A program made the translations under genes and the position numbers. Below the pieces are notes generated by a model. That model was not told the origin of the DNA. It did not search any database and saw only the letters and a program-made list of their open reading frames with translations. From CAZQEZ01 sp964592475 (GTDB lineage Bacteria > Bacteroidota > Bacteroidia > Cytophagales > Cyclobacteriaceae), in contig CAZQEZ010000073.1 of the NCBI GenBank assembly GCA_964592475.1, positions 1 to 22,352 of the forward strand: a stretch of DNA of 22,352 nucleotides, written 5' to 3'. Positions 8,070 through 14,645 of this stretch are shown here, in pieces. Position 1 is the stretch's first letter. Each line of letters begins with the position of its first letter.

Positions 8070-8627
8070 ATGATAGATGAGCATGATAACCCCTGGCAAA
8101 AGATCAATTCAAAAAAGATTTATGACAACCCCTGGATTATACTTGAAGAAGATCAGGTAATCAATCCTCGGGGAGGCAAAGGAATTTATGGCAAAGTATT
8201 GATGAAAAATAAAGCCATTGGTATTATTCCAATTGATGAAAATGGAAACACCTGGCTGGTTGGGCAGTATCGCTACACCCTTGATGCTTACAGCTGGGAG
8301 ATACCCATGGGTGGAGGCCCCGTGGCGCTAGATATTTTAGAGTCAGCTAAGCGAGAATTAAAAGAAGAAACAGGTTTGCTGGCTCAAAGGTGGGAAATGC
8401 TGTTACGAATACATACCAGTAATTCCGTGACAGATGAAGAGGGTTTCGTTTTCACTGCACAAGGCTTGGAGCAGCAGGCAACAGAATTTGATGAAACAGA
8501 AGACTTGCAAATAAAAAAGCTACCGCTTACCAAGGCTATAAGATGGGTAATGAAGGGTAAAATTACTGATTCGCTCAGCATGGCCGGTTTGTTGAAACTT
8601 GCGCTGGTGAAAGGAATAAAAGTTTGA
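8070..8627 (+). CDS. NUDIX hydrolase (ADP-ribose/nucleotide-sugar pyrophosphatase-like)
   Basis: 185-residue cytoplasmic protein. The Nudix signature is recognisable: GGG at 81-83 and the metal-binding core RELKEETGL at 95-103. The first Glu of the canonical box (G-x5-E-x7-RE) is occupied by Leu87, while REUxEE is intact. The preceding stretch SWEIPMGGG and overall length resemble ADP-ribose pyrophosphatases and nucleotide-sugar hydrolases, which split diphosphate bonds of nucleoside diphosphate-X substrates; the exact substrate cannot be read from the sequence. TAGTTTTG ends four bases before the ATG, so a very short leader or leaderless mRNA is possible. The stop overlaps the MATE start (TGATG), so the two are probably an operon. 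Confidence 0.9.
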   Translation: MIDEHDNPWQKINSKKIYDNPWIILEEDQVINPRGGKGIYGKVLMKNKAIGIIPIDENGNTWLVGQYRYTLDAYSWEIPMGGGPVALDILESAKRELKEETGLLAQRWEMLLRIHTSNSVTDEEGFVFTAQGLEQQATEFDETEDLQIKKLPLTKAIRWVMKGKITDSLSMAGLLKLALVKGIKV

Positions 8628-9970
8628 TGCTGCAAGGCCAGAACTTTAAAGATCACTTACGTAAAAATTTTTTACTGGCTTTCCCAGTAATGTTAGGTCA
8701 TTTGGGCCACGTAATGGTAGGTGTAGCCGATAGCATTATGGTAGGGCAGCTAGGCTCTGCTCAATTAGCCGCTGTTAGTTTAGCCAATGGGCTTTTTATG
8801 GTTTTGCTTGCCTTTAGCATTGGATTCTCTTCTGCCATTACTCCTTTAGTAGCACTGGCAGAAGGTGAGCAGGACCAACCTAAAGCTGCTCAGTTTTTTA
8901 ATCATGGCTTTATGCTCAATGCTGTTTTGGGTATCGTGTTTTCCTTATTCTTTTTTATTGGTGCACCACTAATCAAATTTCTAAATCAACCGGAAGATGT
9001 AGTGGCTTTAACAATACCTTATTTTCAGATTATAAGTCTTTCGCTGATACCTTTCATGTTTTTTCAAAGCTCCAAGCAATTTGCTGAAGGGCTTTCAAAA
9101 ACCCGTCAAGCAATGTACATCATTGTTTTTTCTAACTTGCTCAATATTTTTTTTAATTACTTGCTAATTTTCGGAAAGGCAGGATTGCCGGCATTAGGTC
9201 TGATGGGAGCAGGTTGGGCTACTCTTGGCTCACGGGTTTTTATGGCTATGCTTATGAACGCGTATGTCTTTTTGAATCTTATCTACCGACCTTATATTTA
9301 CTTTTTTCAATTAAAACATTTTTATAAAAACACCTTTCGCAGAATAGTATCCATTGGCTTGCCTACCGGATTTCAGTACATTTTTGAAGTTGGTGCTTTT
9401 AGTATGGCAGTAGTTTTCATGGGTTGGTTGGGTGAAAACGAACAGGCCGCTCATCAGATTGCTATTAATCTTGCCTCGATCAGCTACATGCTGGCCGCAG
9501 GTATCGCGGCTGCTGCAACTGTCAGGGTTGGTAATCAACTTGGCCGTCGTGATAAAGATACATTAAGAGCCGCCGGTTTTACCAGTTACCTAATGTCCAT
9601 TGCCTTAATGGCTATTGCAGCAATTATTTTCATTACGGGTCGCTATTTTTTAGCCAGGTTATACATCGATGATGAGGTAGTAATAGAATTAGCTGCACAA
9701 CTCTTGGTCATAGCTGCTTTTTTTCAGGTTTCAGACGGTATACAAGTAATAGGACTGGGTGCATTGCGTGGTATGGCAGATGTTAAAATCCCTACGATCA
9801 TCACATTGATTGCCTACTGGATTTTAGGTTTGCCGATAGGGTATTTGTTGGCATTTAAATTAGGATATGGTGCGCATGGTATTTGGATTGGCTTATTGAC
9901 CGGCTTGACAGTAGCTGCAATTTTGTTGTCAGCAAGATTTAATGTGGTAAGTAAACGGATTATAAAATAA
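8627..9970 (+). CDS. MATE family efflux transporter
   Basis: 447-residue inner-membrane protein with about 12 hydrophobic segments in two related halves. The early segment PVMLGHLGHVMVGVADSIMV and the mirrored second-half region beginning at the IGLPTGFQYIFE segment are typical of MATE/NorM exporters, which expel cationic drugs or metabolites using Na+ or H+ gradients. I chose the ATG at 8627 that overlaps the NUDIX stop codon; a TTG one codon earlier (8624) also keeps the frame open. A Na+-driven MATE would fit with the Na+-type ATPase upstream, but coupling-ion specificity is not evident here. A strong hairpin terminator starts two bases after the stop. Confidence 0.93.
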   Translation: MLQGQNFKDHLRKNFLLAFPVMLGHLGHVMVGVADSIMVGQLGSAQLAAVSLANGLFMVLLAFSIGFSSAITPLVALAEGEQDQPKAAQFFNHGFMLNAVLGIVFSLFFFIGAPLIKFLNQPEDVVALTIPYFQIISLSLIPFMFFQSSKQFAEGLSKTRQAMYIIVFSNLLNIFFNYLLIFGKAGLPALGLMGAGWATLGSRVFMAMLMNAYVFLNLIYRPYIYFFQLKHFYKNTFRRIVSIGLPTGFQYIFEVGAFSMAVVFMGWLGENEQAAHQIAINLASISYMLAAGIAAAATVRVGNQLGRRDKDTLRAAGFTSYLMSIALMAIAAIIFITGRYFLARLYIDDEVVIELAAQLLVIAAFFQVSDGIQVIGLGALRGMADVKIPTIITLIAYWILGLPIGYLLAFKLGYGAHGIWIGLLTGLTVAAILLSARFNVVSKRIIK

Positions 9971-9971
9971 A

Positions 9972-10000
9972 AAAATGCGACTCTTTCGGGGTCGCATTTT
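9972..10000. terminator. Bidirectional terminator between MATE and tatA
   Basis: Perfect 10-bp stem, AAAATGCGAC (9972-9981) and GTCGCATTTT (9991-10000), with a 9-base loop. The stem has A-rich and T-rich outer ends, so it can work in both directions. It separates the convergent MATE and tatA genes. Confidence 0.88.
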
Positions 10001-10023
10001 CGAACCATAAAACCCAATTAAAT

Positions 10024-10203
10024 TTATACTTCAAGATCTTTTTGAATATTTTGGGTGGCATCTTTAAATTCCCGGATTCCTTTACCCAAACCACGAGCCA
10101 ATTCCGGAACCTTTTTGGCTCCAAAGAAGATTAGCACTACCAGCATAATAAGCAGGATCTCCCATCCGCCTATGCTTCCCATAAAAAGAAAATTATTTAT
10201 CAT
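10024..10203 (-). CDS. tatA: Sec-independent protein translocase TatA
   Basis: 59-residue protein with the full TatA/E architecture. It has a short periplasmic N-terminus, one transmembrane helix (about residues 13-28, GGWEILLIMLVVLIFF), the hinge FFGAKKVPELARGLG with the family's Phe-Gly and Pro, and then an amphipathic charged helix ending in LEV. It forms the pore or membrane-weakening element of the twin-arginine pathway together with TatC, which is not in the window. Length matches short Bacteroidota TatA proteins. The gene is convergent with the MATE gene across a shared terminator. Two Tat substrates are encoded further along the window (13192-14586 and 20229-21869). Confidence 0.95.
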   Translation of the reverse strand: MINNFLFMGSIGGWEILLIMLVVLIFFGAKKVPELARGLGKGIREFKDATQNIQKDLEV

Positions 10204-10281
10204 TTGTAAGCATCAATGTTTTTTTTAAAATGCTTTTTCCGTATAATTAGTTCCTGCTAATGATTGAATATTTGTTGCCAA

Positions 10282-10869
10282 TCAAAATTTAATTATCATG
10301 CCTAACCCGTTGGGGCTTAGGCTAATATTATTTAAAAAGTCAGCGTTAGAATTATGGATTAAAAACATCGCGATATCAAATGCCAAAAGAAATCCGCCTT
10401 GCAAAATGAGCGCGTTACCAAATCCAGTAAACATATCCCGTCGTTTTTCTATATTTTTAGCTCTTTCTTTTAAAAAGAAGCCCCCGGTAATATAAGCCAC
10501 ATCAAGGCCGGCATTCAATAAAAGTATTTTTTGAATACTGTAAAACTCCTTTAGTGATTCAGACAGATTATAGGAAGTAGGATCGCTACCATTTGCAGCA
10601 AAATATCCAAATCCTGCCAATCCCAGGTTTACCAGGTTCCAATAGATATTGCCTTGGTAGAAATACTTGGTGCTGCCACTCGCATCGCGCGTAAGTAGAC
10701 CATTAACTGCGATGTTGCCTAGTGCCCATCCTCCAAGAGTTAACATACCTATTTTATTAATTTGTAAACGTTCTTGATTGAATTGTGTGAGTTGATCTGA
10801 CTGCGCGGCAGCGGTAGTGGTAAAAAGTAAAACAAATAAAAGTAAAAATAACCAATTTTTCATAACCAT
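10282..10869 (-). CDS. Secreted or membrane-associated protein of unknown function
   Basis: 195 residues. A clear signal peptide (MKNWLFLLLFVLLF core, probable cleavage around residues 21-23 after TAAAQ) is followed by hydrophobic stretches, including GMLTLGGWALGNIAVNG (about residues 40-57), one near 110-135 and one near 150-170. The mature protein is therefore probably embedded in a membrane. The composition and QERLQINKIGMLTLGGWAL stretch remind me of a conserved Bacteroidota family (possibly the one labelled DUF6992), but I cannot confirm that. An alternative ATG two codons in would give MKNW. The gene lies 78 bases upstream of tatA in the same direction, so co-transcription is possible, although no functional link is evident. 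Confidence 0.8.
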   Translation of the reverse strand: MVMKNWLFLLLFVLLFTTTAAAQSDQLTQFNQERLQINKIGMLTLGGWALGNIAVNGLLTRDASGSTKYFYQGNIYWNLVNLGLAGFGYFAANGSDPTSYNLSESLKEFYSIQKILLLNAGLDVAYITGGFFLKERAKNIEKRRDMFTGFGNALILQGGFLLAFDIAMFLIHNSNADFLNNISLSPNGLGMIIKF

Positions 10870-10924
10870 TAAATTTTTAGCTTAAACAGGCTGTAGCTGG
10901 AAAGGTTATTGGCTATGGCTACAA

Positions 10925-11044
10925 TCAAAGCAATTGGTTGTTTTGTAACAGTTCACGATAGTTTTCTTTTTCTTGACGCTCGTGCGTAAGTTGAGCATTC
11001 ACCTCTTCATATTTGACGGTAAGCTCTGCATTTTGGCTTTTCAT
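10925..11044 (-). pseudogene. Short coiled-coil-like reading frame, possible gene remnant
   Basis: Open from ATG at 11044 to TGA at 10925, giving 39 residues. The peptide is strongly helical, charged and glutamine-rich (core VNAQLTHERQEKENYRELLQ) and looks like a piece of a coiled coil rather than random translation. Its ATG overlaps the stop of the short minus-strand frame that runs through repeat copy 2. This could mean a frameshifted older gene or two tiny coupled frames. I do not recognise a family, and it could also be a chance frame. Confidence 0.3.
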
Positions 11045-11061
11045 TTAAAACTGAGAATTTT

Positions 11062-11160
11062 ATCATTCACCCACTCCCATTTTTTATTACCTGAATAATT
11101 AATTAAGGTAATAATGTTAGTTTAAAATTGGTCACAAATCCAACATTACCATTGATTTCG
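11062..11160. repeat. Dispersed direct repeat, copy 2
   Basis: Same orientation as 6-91. The block 11062-11124 matches 6-68 with four substitutions and no gaps. Bases 11125-11137 are extra. The block 11138-11160 matches 69-91 with one substitution. The two copies bracket the entire ATPase-NUDIX-MATE-tatA segment. Confidence 0.75.
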
Positions 11161-11313
11161 CCCACTTTGGGGCTCTTGCACATATTAATCAACAATAAGT
11201 AAAAATTCAACTATCCACACAATTTCACATAGAACTAATCTCTTTGATCAGCGCTTGTTAGCAGCAAGTAATAATTATATCCGGCTATAGCTTATTAAAT
11301 GAAACTCATTACT

Positions 11314-11344
11314 TCTGCCAGCTATATATTTTTGACTATTTTTG
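11314..11344 (+). promoter_or_regulatory. Candidate promoter of the exonuclease III gene
   Basis: TCTG (11314-11317, 3/4 match to TTTG) is followed after exactly 19 bases by TATTTTTG (11337-11344), a perfect TAnnTTTG. The ATG of the exonuclease gene is 37 bases downstream, allowing a short leader. Confidence 0.5.
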
Positions 11345-11381
11345 CAGATCATTTTTTAATTATCAAACTTATATTTATTCA

Positions 11382-12155
11382 ATGAAAATTGCAACTTACA
11401 ATGTCAACGGTATTAACGCTCGCCTACCTGTTCTTTTAAAATGGCTGGAAGAAACTGAACCTAATATTGCATGTTTGCAGGAGTTAAAGGCGCCTCAAGA
11501 AAAATTTCCCCTGGAGGAAATAAAGGCAGTAGGTTATGAAGCCATTTGGCATGGGCAAAAAAGTTGGAATGGTGTAGCTATTTTATACCGTAACTGTGAG
11601 GTAAATGAAATTCAAAGGGTGCTTCCTGGTGATGATGAAGATTTGCAGAGCCGATTCATAGAAGCTGATGTAAATGGTATAAGATTATGTTGTTTGTACT
11701 TGCCCAATGGAAATCCTGCTCCCGGGCCTAAATACGATTATAAAATGAATTGGATGGTTCGTTTTGCCCAGCATGCCAATAGCTTACTAGAAAAAGATAT
11801 ACCGGTAATACTTACAGGAGATTTTAATGTTATTCCTACGGAGGCAGATGCTTACAAGCCTGAACGGTGGGTTAAAGATGCACTGTTTTTACCGCAAACC
11901 AGGGCCGCGTATCAAGAACTAATGGCTCAGGGATGGACAGATGCTATTCGGGAGCTTTATCCCGATGAAACCATTTACACCTTTTGGGACTATTTTCGCA
12001 ATGCTTATGCCAGAGATGCCGGTATTCGAATTGACCATTTTTTACTAAACGAACAAGTAAAACCGAAGTTAAAAGCCGCTGGTGTAGATAAACATGTAAG
12101 AGGATGGCTGAAAACAAGTGATCACGCGCCAGTTTGGATAGAAATAACCACTTAA
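11382..12155 (+). CDS. xth: Exodeoxyribonuclease III (AP endonuclease family)
   Basis: 257 residues, the normal length for XthA/ExoA. It has the exonuclease-endonuclease-phosphatase fold motifs in order: NVNGIN at 7-12 (Asn7), LQELK with the metal ligand Glu34, the GDFNV motif with Asp147 and Asn149, the RIDHFLL stretch, and the C-terminal SDHAPV with catalytic His248. It would incise DNA 5' to abasic sites and remove 3'-blocking groups and nucleotides during base-excision repair in the cytoplasm. It is monocistronic, with a promoter-like site upstream and a hairpin terminator shared with the convergent gene downstream. The start fits the usual MKIATYNVNGI N-terminus. Confidence 0.95.
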   Translation: MKIATYNVNGINARLPVLLKWLEETEPNIACLQELKAPQEKFPLEEIKAVGYEAIWHGQKSWNGVAILYRNCEVNEIQRVLPGDDEDLQSRFIEADVNGIRLCCLYLPNGNPAPGPKYDYKMNWMVRFAQHANSLLEKDIPVILTGDFNVIPTEADAYKPERWVKDALFLPQTRAAYQELMAQGWTDAIRELYPDETIYTFWDYFRNAYARDAGIRIDHFLLNEQVKPKLKAAGVDKHVRGWLKTSDHAPVWIEITT

Positions 12156-12297
12156 ATATTAATTAGCAGGTAAAAAAAACGAGTTTTAACACTTTTAGTT
12201 TTATGCATCTCCTATTTTTTAAACTTAATCATTAAATGATTTCCTAAGGAAAACATTGAAGATGAAAGAGGCGGCTTTGCCAAATATGTAAAATATA

Positions 12298-12321
12298 AAA
12301 GGCAGCTATTGGGCTGCCTTT
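12298..12321. terminator. Hairpin terminator between xth and the 115-aa gene
   Basis: Perfect 9-bp stem, AAAGGCAGC (12298-12306) and GCTGCCTTT (12313-12321), with a 6-base loop. On the minus strand it follows the stop of the 115-residue gene by about 10 bases and runs into TTTTATATTTT. It can also stop rightward transcription from xth. Confidence 0.85.
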
Positions 12322-12331
12322 AAAAGTGTTT

Positions 12332-12679
12332 TTATTGTTGCTGTTTTGCTTGCTCCATTTCAGCCTTGGTTCTTCTTCTGCGGCGAGTTCCCACTTTACC
12401 TTCCGCCATTTTTTTCTTAACATTACTTACTTGCACAGGAGACAACTTCTTTTCTAGTAAATTTTTTAATACATACATAACTAAAAGGTCATTCTGTCCT
12501 ACTTTTTCACCTATAGCTTCTTGTAAAATTAGCTCATCAATTGTTGAGGCATCTACAAATTCAAAATTTCCAGATTCGCCCGGTTGAGGTTCTATAAATT
12601 CTCCTGTTTCAACATTCCTAATTAGAACCCCTTGCTGTTTTAATTTAATAAGTTCAATAATTTTATTTGTATCAATCAT
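12332..12679 (-). CDS. Small protein of unknown function with arginine-rich tail
   Basis: 115 residues, no signal peptide and no membrane segment. The N-terminal and central part is acidic and probably helical. The C-terminus becomes strongly basic, with KKK at 88-90 and five consecutive arginines at 99-103, followed by a Lys/Gln-rich end. This charge split suggests binding to nucleic acid or to an acidic partner through the tail; that is inference only and I recognise no family. It has its own terminator immediately downstream. Upstream lies a TAnnTTTG match plus a perfect inverted repeat (12709-12725), so it seems to be a separately regulated single gene. Confidence 0.75.
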   Translation of the reverse strand: MIDTNKIIELIKLKQQGVLIRNVETGEFIEPQPGESGNFEFVDASTIDELILQEAIGEKVGQNDLLVMYVLKNLLEKKLSPVQVSNVKKKMAEGKVGTRRRRRTKAEMEQAKQQQ

Positions 12680-12708
12680 AAATTATTTAGTTTTTATATA
12701 GATTTAAC

Positions 12709-12745
12709 AAGATTATACTAATCTTATTGATTTATTACAAAAATA
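12709..12745 (-). promoter_or_regulatory. Promoter-like element plus operator-like palindrome for the 115-aa gene
   Basis: Reading the minus strand, TATTTTTG (12745-12738) is a perfect TAnnTTTG -7 element. About a dozen bases downstream is a perfect inverted repeat, AAGATTA-TAC-TAATCTT (12709-12725), placed just after the expected transcription start. A third half-site AAGATTA occurs upstream at 12773-12779. No good -33 element was found. Confidence 0.45.
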
Positions 12746-12920
12746 GGGACTTTTTTGATAATATTCACCGATAAGATTAAAAAATCATGGGATAACTTCA
12801 TTTTAGAAAGATATTTTTTTGTTTTTATAATACAATTTTTTATTTAAACGTTTATTTATAATTAATGTTTGTATGAAAAATATGTAAGAATTGAACCTAC
12901 TGTTCTACCATAAAAACAGG

Positions 12921-12956
12921 TTTAATTATCCCTATATATTTAATTATTCCTATATA
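12921..12956. repeat. 18-bp tandem duplication
   Basis: Two adjacent units, TTTAATTATCCCTATATA (12921-12938) and TTTAATTATTCCTATATA (12939-12956), differing at one base, in gene-free DNA. Confidence 0.8.
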
Positions 12957-13191
12957 TAAATAAAAAAAGCGCCTTAATTGACGCCTCTTTATTATTTACT
13001 AAAGGTATGAAAAAAAGTTACTACTACTTTTAACATTGTAATACTATCAAAAGTACTTGTGTTGCAATTAACGTATTTTCTTCGAGTTAAGTTACATTAT
13101 TCACAAAAATTTTTAATTTGCAGCGGCAGCCTCTTTATTTTATTTTCATTTTTTTTCCTTATATTAGACTTTCAATCCCAAAAAAGGAAAT

Positions 13192-14586
13192 ATGAAAGAT
13201 AATAGAAGAAGGTTTATAAAAAAATTAGCAGGTGGCAGTATTGCTTTACCCACCATTATTAGTAGCAAGGCAGCTGCTCAAAGTATCATTATCAATCCTC
13301 AACTTCATACGCTTGAAAGCAAAGCATACAAATCCAATGATAAAGTAAGGTTAGCAGCTATAGGTACGGGTATAATAGGATTTATTAATATACGAACCGC
13401 ATTGAAGGTACCCGGGGTAGAATTAGTAGCGGCTTGTGATCTTTATGATGGACGACTTACACAAGTAAAAGCAGAATTTGGTAACCAGGTAAAAACTACT
13501 AAAGATTATAAAGAAATTTTAGCTATGGACGACGTGGACGTGGTATTAATTGCCACGCCAGATCATTGGCACGACTACATTGCTATTGATGCTATGGAAA
13601 ATGGAAAAGCCGTGTACCTGGAAAAGCCAATGGTACATAAAATCGAAGAAGGATATGCGATAATAGCAACTGCCAGAAAAACAAAGGTTCCTATTCAAAT
13701 TGGTAGCCAGGGGGTAAGCTCGATCGTACATCAGCGAGCGCATGAAATCTACAAATCAGGTGCGATAGGAGATCTGGTGATGATCGATGCCGCTTATGAC
13801 AGGCATTCAACTTTGGGTGCATGGCAATATTCTATTCCACCTGACGCATCGCCTGAAAACATCGACTGGAACCAATTTTTGGGTGATGCCCCTAAAGTAG
13901 CTTTTGATCCTGTTAGGTTTTTCCGTTGGCGAAACTATCAGGATTATGGTACTGGAATTACTGGTGATTTATATGTACATCTGATTTCCTGGATTAATAA
14001 TATTGTAAAATCTAATGGACCTAATAAAGTTTATGCCTCGGGTGGATTGCGTTACTGGAAAGACGGTAGAGATGTGCCGGATATCATGATGGCATTGATG
14101 GATTATCCTGCTACAGACAATCATCCGGCATTTAATCTTTCTATCAGGGTAAATTTTGTGGCGGGTGGTCAAACCGAAAATGGCTTGAGGATTGTAGGAT
14201 CTGAGGGTTCTATGTTATTAAAGGGAAATAGTATAATTTTATCTAAAACCCCAATGCCTAAAAAACCGGAGTACGGCGGTTATGATTCGTTATTTACTTT
14301 TCCTGAAAGTACTCAAAAAGAATTTATTGAAGGGTATAAGCAAAAGTACTATAGTGTAAGTGAAAATTTACAAGAGCCAGGAGAAGTGACTTATCAGGCA
14401 CCGGAAGGGTATGACGACCGATACGATCATTGGGTAAACTTAATTGCGGCGATAAGAGATGGTTCAAAAATAGTGGAAGACGCAAGCTATGGCTTAAGAG
14501 CAGCAGCACCTTCCTTAGCTGCAAATATTAGCTATTTTGAAGATAAAATTGTGCATTGGGATCCTGATAAAATGAAGCTCATATAA
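13192..14586 (+). CDS. Gfo/Idh/MocA family oxidoreductase with Tat signal
   Basis: 464 residues. The N-terminus is a twin-arginine signal (NRRRFIKKLAGG, residues 4-15, then a mildly hydrophobic stretch ending near AAAQ at 30), so the folded, cofactor-loaded enzyme would be exported to the periplasm. The NAD(P)-binding Rossmann motif GTGIIG is at 58-63. The family's EKP motif is at 144-146, with Lys145 the likely catalytic lysine. The C-terminal beta-sheet domain includes the ENGLRIVGSEGS stretch. The family oxidises or reduces sugars and polyols, but the substrate is not readable. It is transcribed alone, ending in a very strong hairpin terminator that overlaps the end of the convergent hydrolase gene. 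Confidence 0.93.
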   Translation: MKDNRRRFIKKLAGGSIALPTIISSKAAAQSIIINPQLHTLESKAYKSNDKVRLAAIGTGIIGFINIRTALKVPGVELVAACDLYDGRLTQVKAEFGNQVKTTKDYKEILAMDDVDVVLIATPDHWHDYIAIDAMENGKAVYLEKPMVHKIEEGYAIIATARKTKVPIQIGSQGVSSIVHQRAHEIYKSGAIGDLVMIDAAYDRHSTLGAWQYSIPPDASPENIDWNQFLGDAPKVAFDPVRFFRWRNYQDYGTGITGDLYVHLISWINNIVKSNGPNKVYASGGLRYWKDGRDVPDIMMALMDYPATDNHPAFNLSIRVNFVAGGQTENGLRIVGSEGSMLLKGNSIILSKTPMPKKPEYGGYDSLFTFPESTQKEFIEGYKQKYYSVSENLQEPGEVTYQAPEGYDDRYDHWVNLIAAIRDGSKIVEDASYGLRAAAPSLAANISYFEDKIVHWDPDKMKLI

Positions 14587-14603
14587 AATAATTAACTAGT
14601 ATA

Positions 14604-14645
14604 AATAAACTTGCGCAATATCAAAAAAACCAGCGCAAGTTTATT
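14604..14645. terminator. Strong terminator between the oxidoreductase and hydrolase genes
   Basis: Perfect 13-bp stem, AATAAACTTGCGC (14604-14616) and GCGCAAGTTTATT (14633-14645), with a 16-base loop, followed by a T-run on the plus strand. The right arm includes the TAA stop of the minus-strand hydrolase gene (14641-14643), so the terminator is partly coding for the convergent gene. Confidence 0.9.

Larger units (their letters stand above)
10870..11381. other. Intergenic region with repeat copy 2 and a possible gene remnant
   Basis: No convincing full gene. Reading left to right it contains a 39-codon minus-strand frame (10925-11044), the second copy of the dispersed repeat (11062-11160), a hairpin-like GC-rich stretch (about 11160-11174, GCCC...GGGC), and then AT-rich sequence with a promoter-like site before the exonuclease gene. 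Confidence 0.6.
12680..13191. other. AT-rich gene-free region
   Basis: No reading frame of note on either strand. It contains the promoter/palindrome set of the 115-residue gene (12709-12745), an extra half-site AAGATTA at 12773-12779, an 18-bp tandem duplication (12921-12956), and a purine-rich ribosome-binding site (AAAAAAGGAAAT) immediately before the oxidoreductase ATG at 13192. No clear TAnnTTTG promoter for the oxidoreductase was found; TTTTTAATTTGC near 13110 is one base short. Confidence 0.6.

Noticed and set aside
7896..8099. 67-codon minus-strand frame upstream of the NUDIX gene
   Set aside because: It overlaps the NUDIX start, covers AT-rich intergenic DNA, and shows no recognisable features or spacing for a gene.
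1..11160. The 11-kb segment between direct repeats as an integrative element
   Set aside because: No integrase, transposase, relaxase or tRNA is present, and the genes inside are ordinary housekeeping or transport genes. Only the repeats themselves are supported.
12961..13000. GCGCCTTAATTGACGCCT near a T-rich stretch as a terminator
   Set aside because: The two GCGCC/ACGCC parts are in direct, not inverted, orientation and cannot form a stem.
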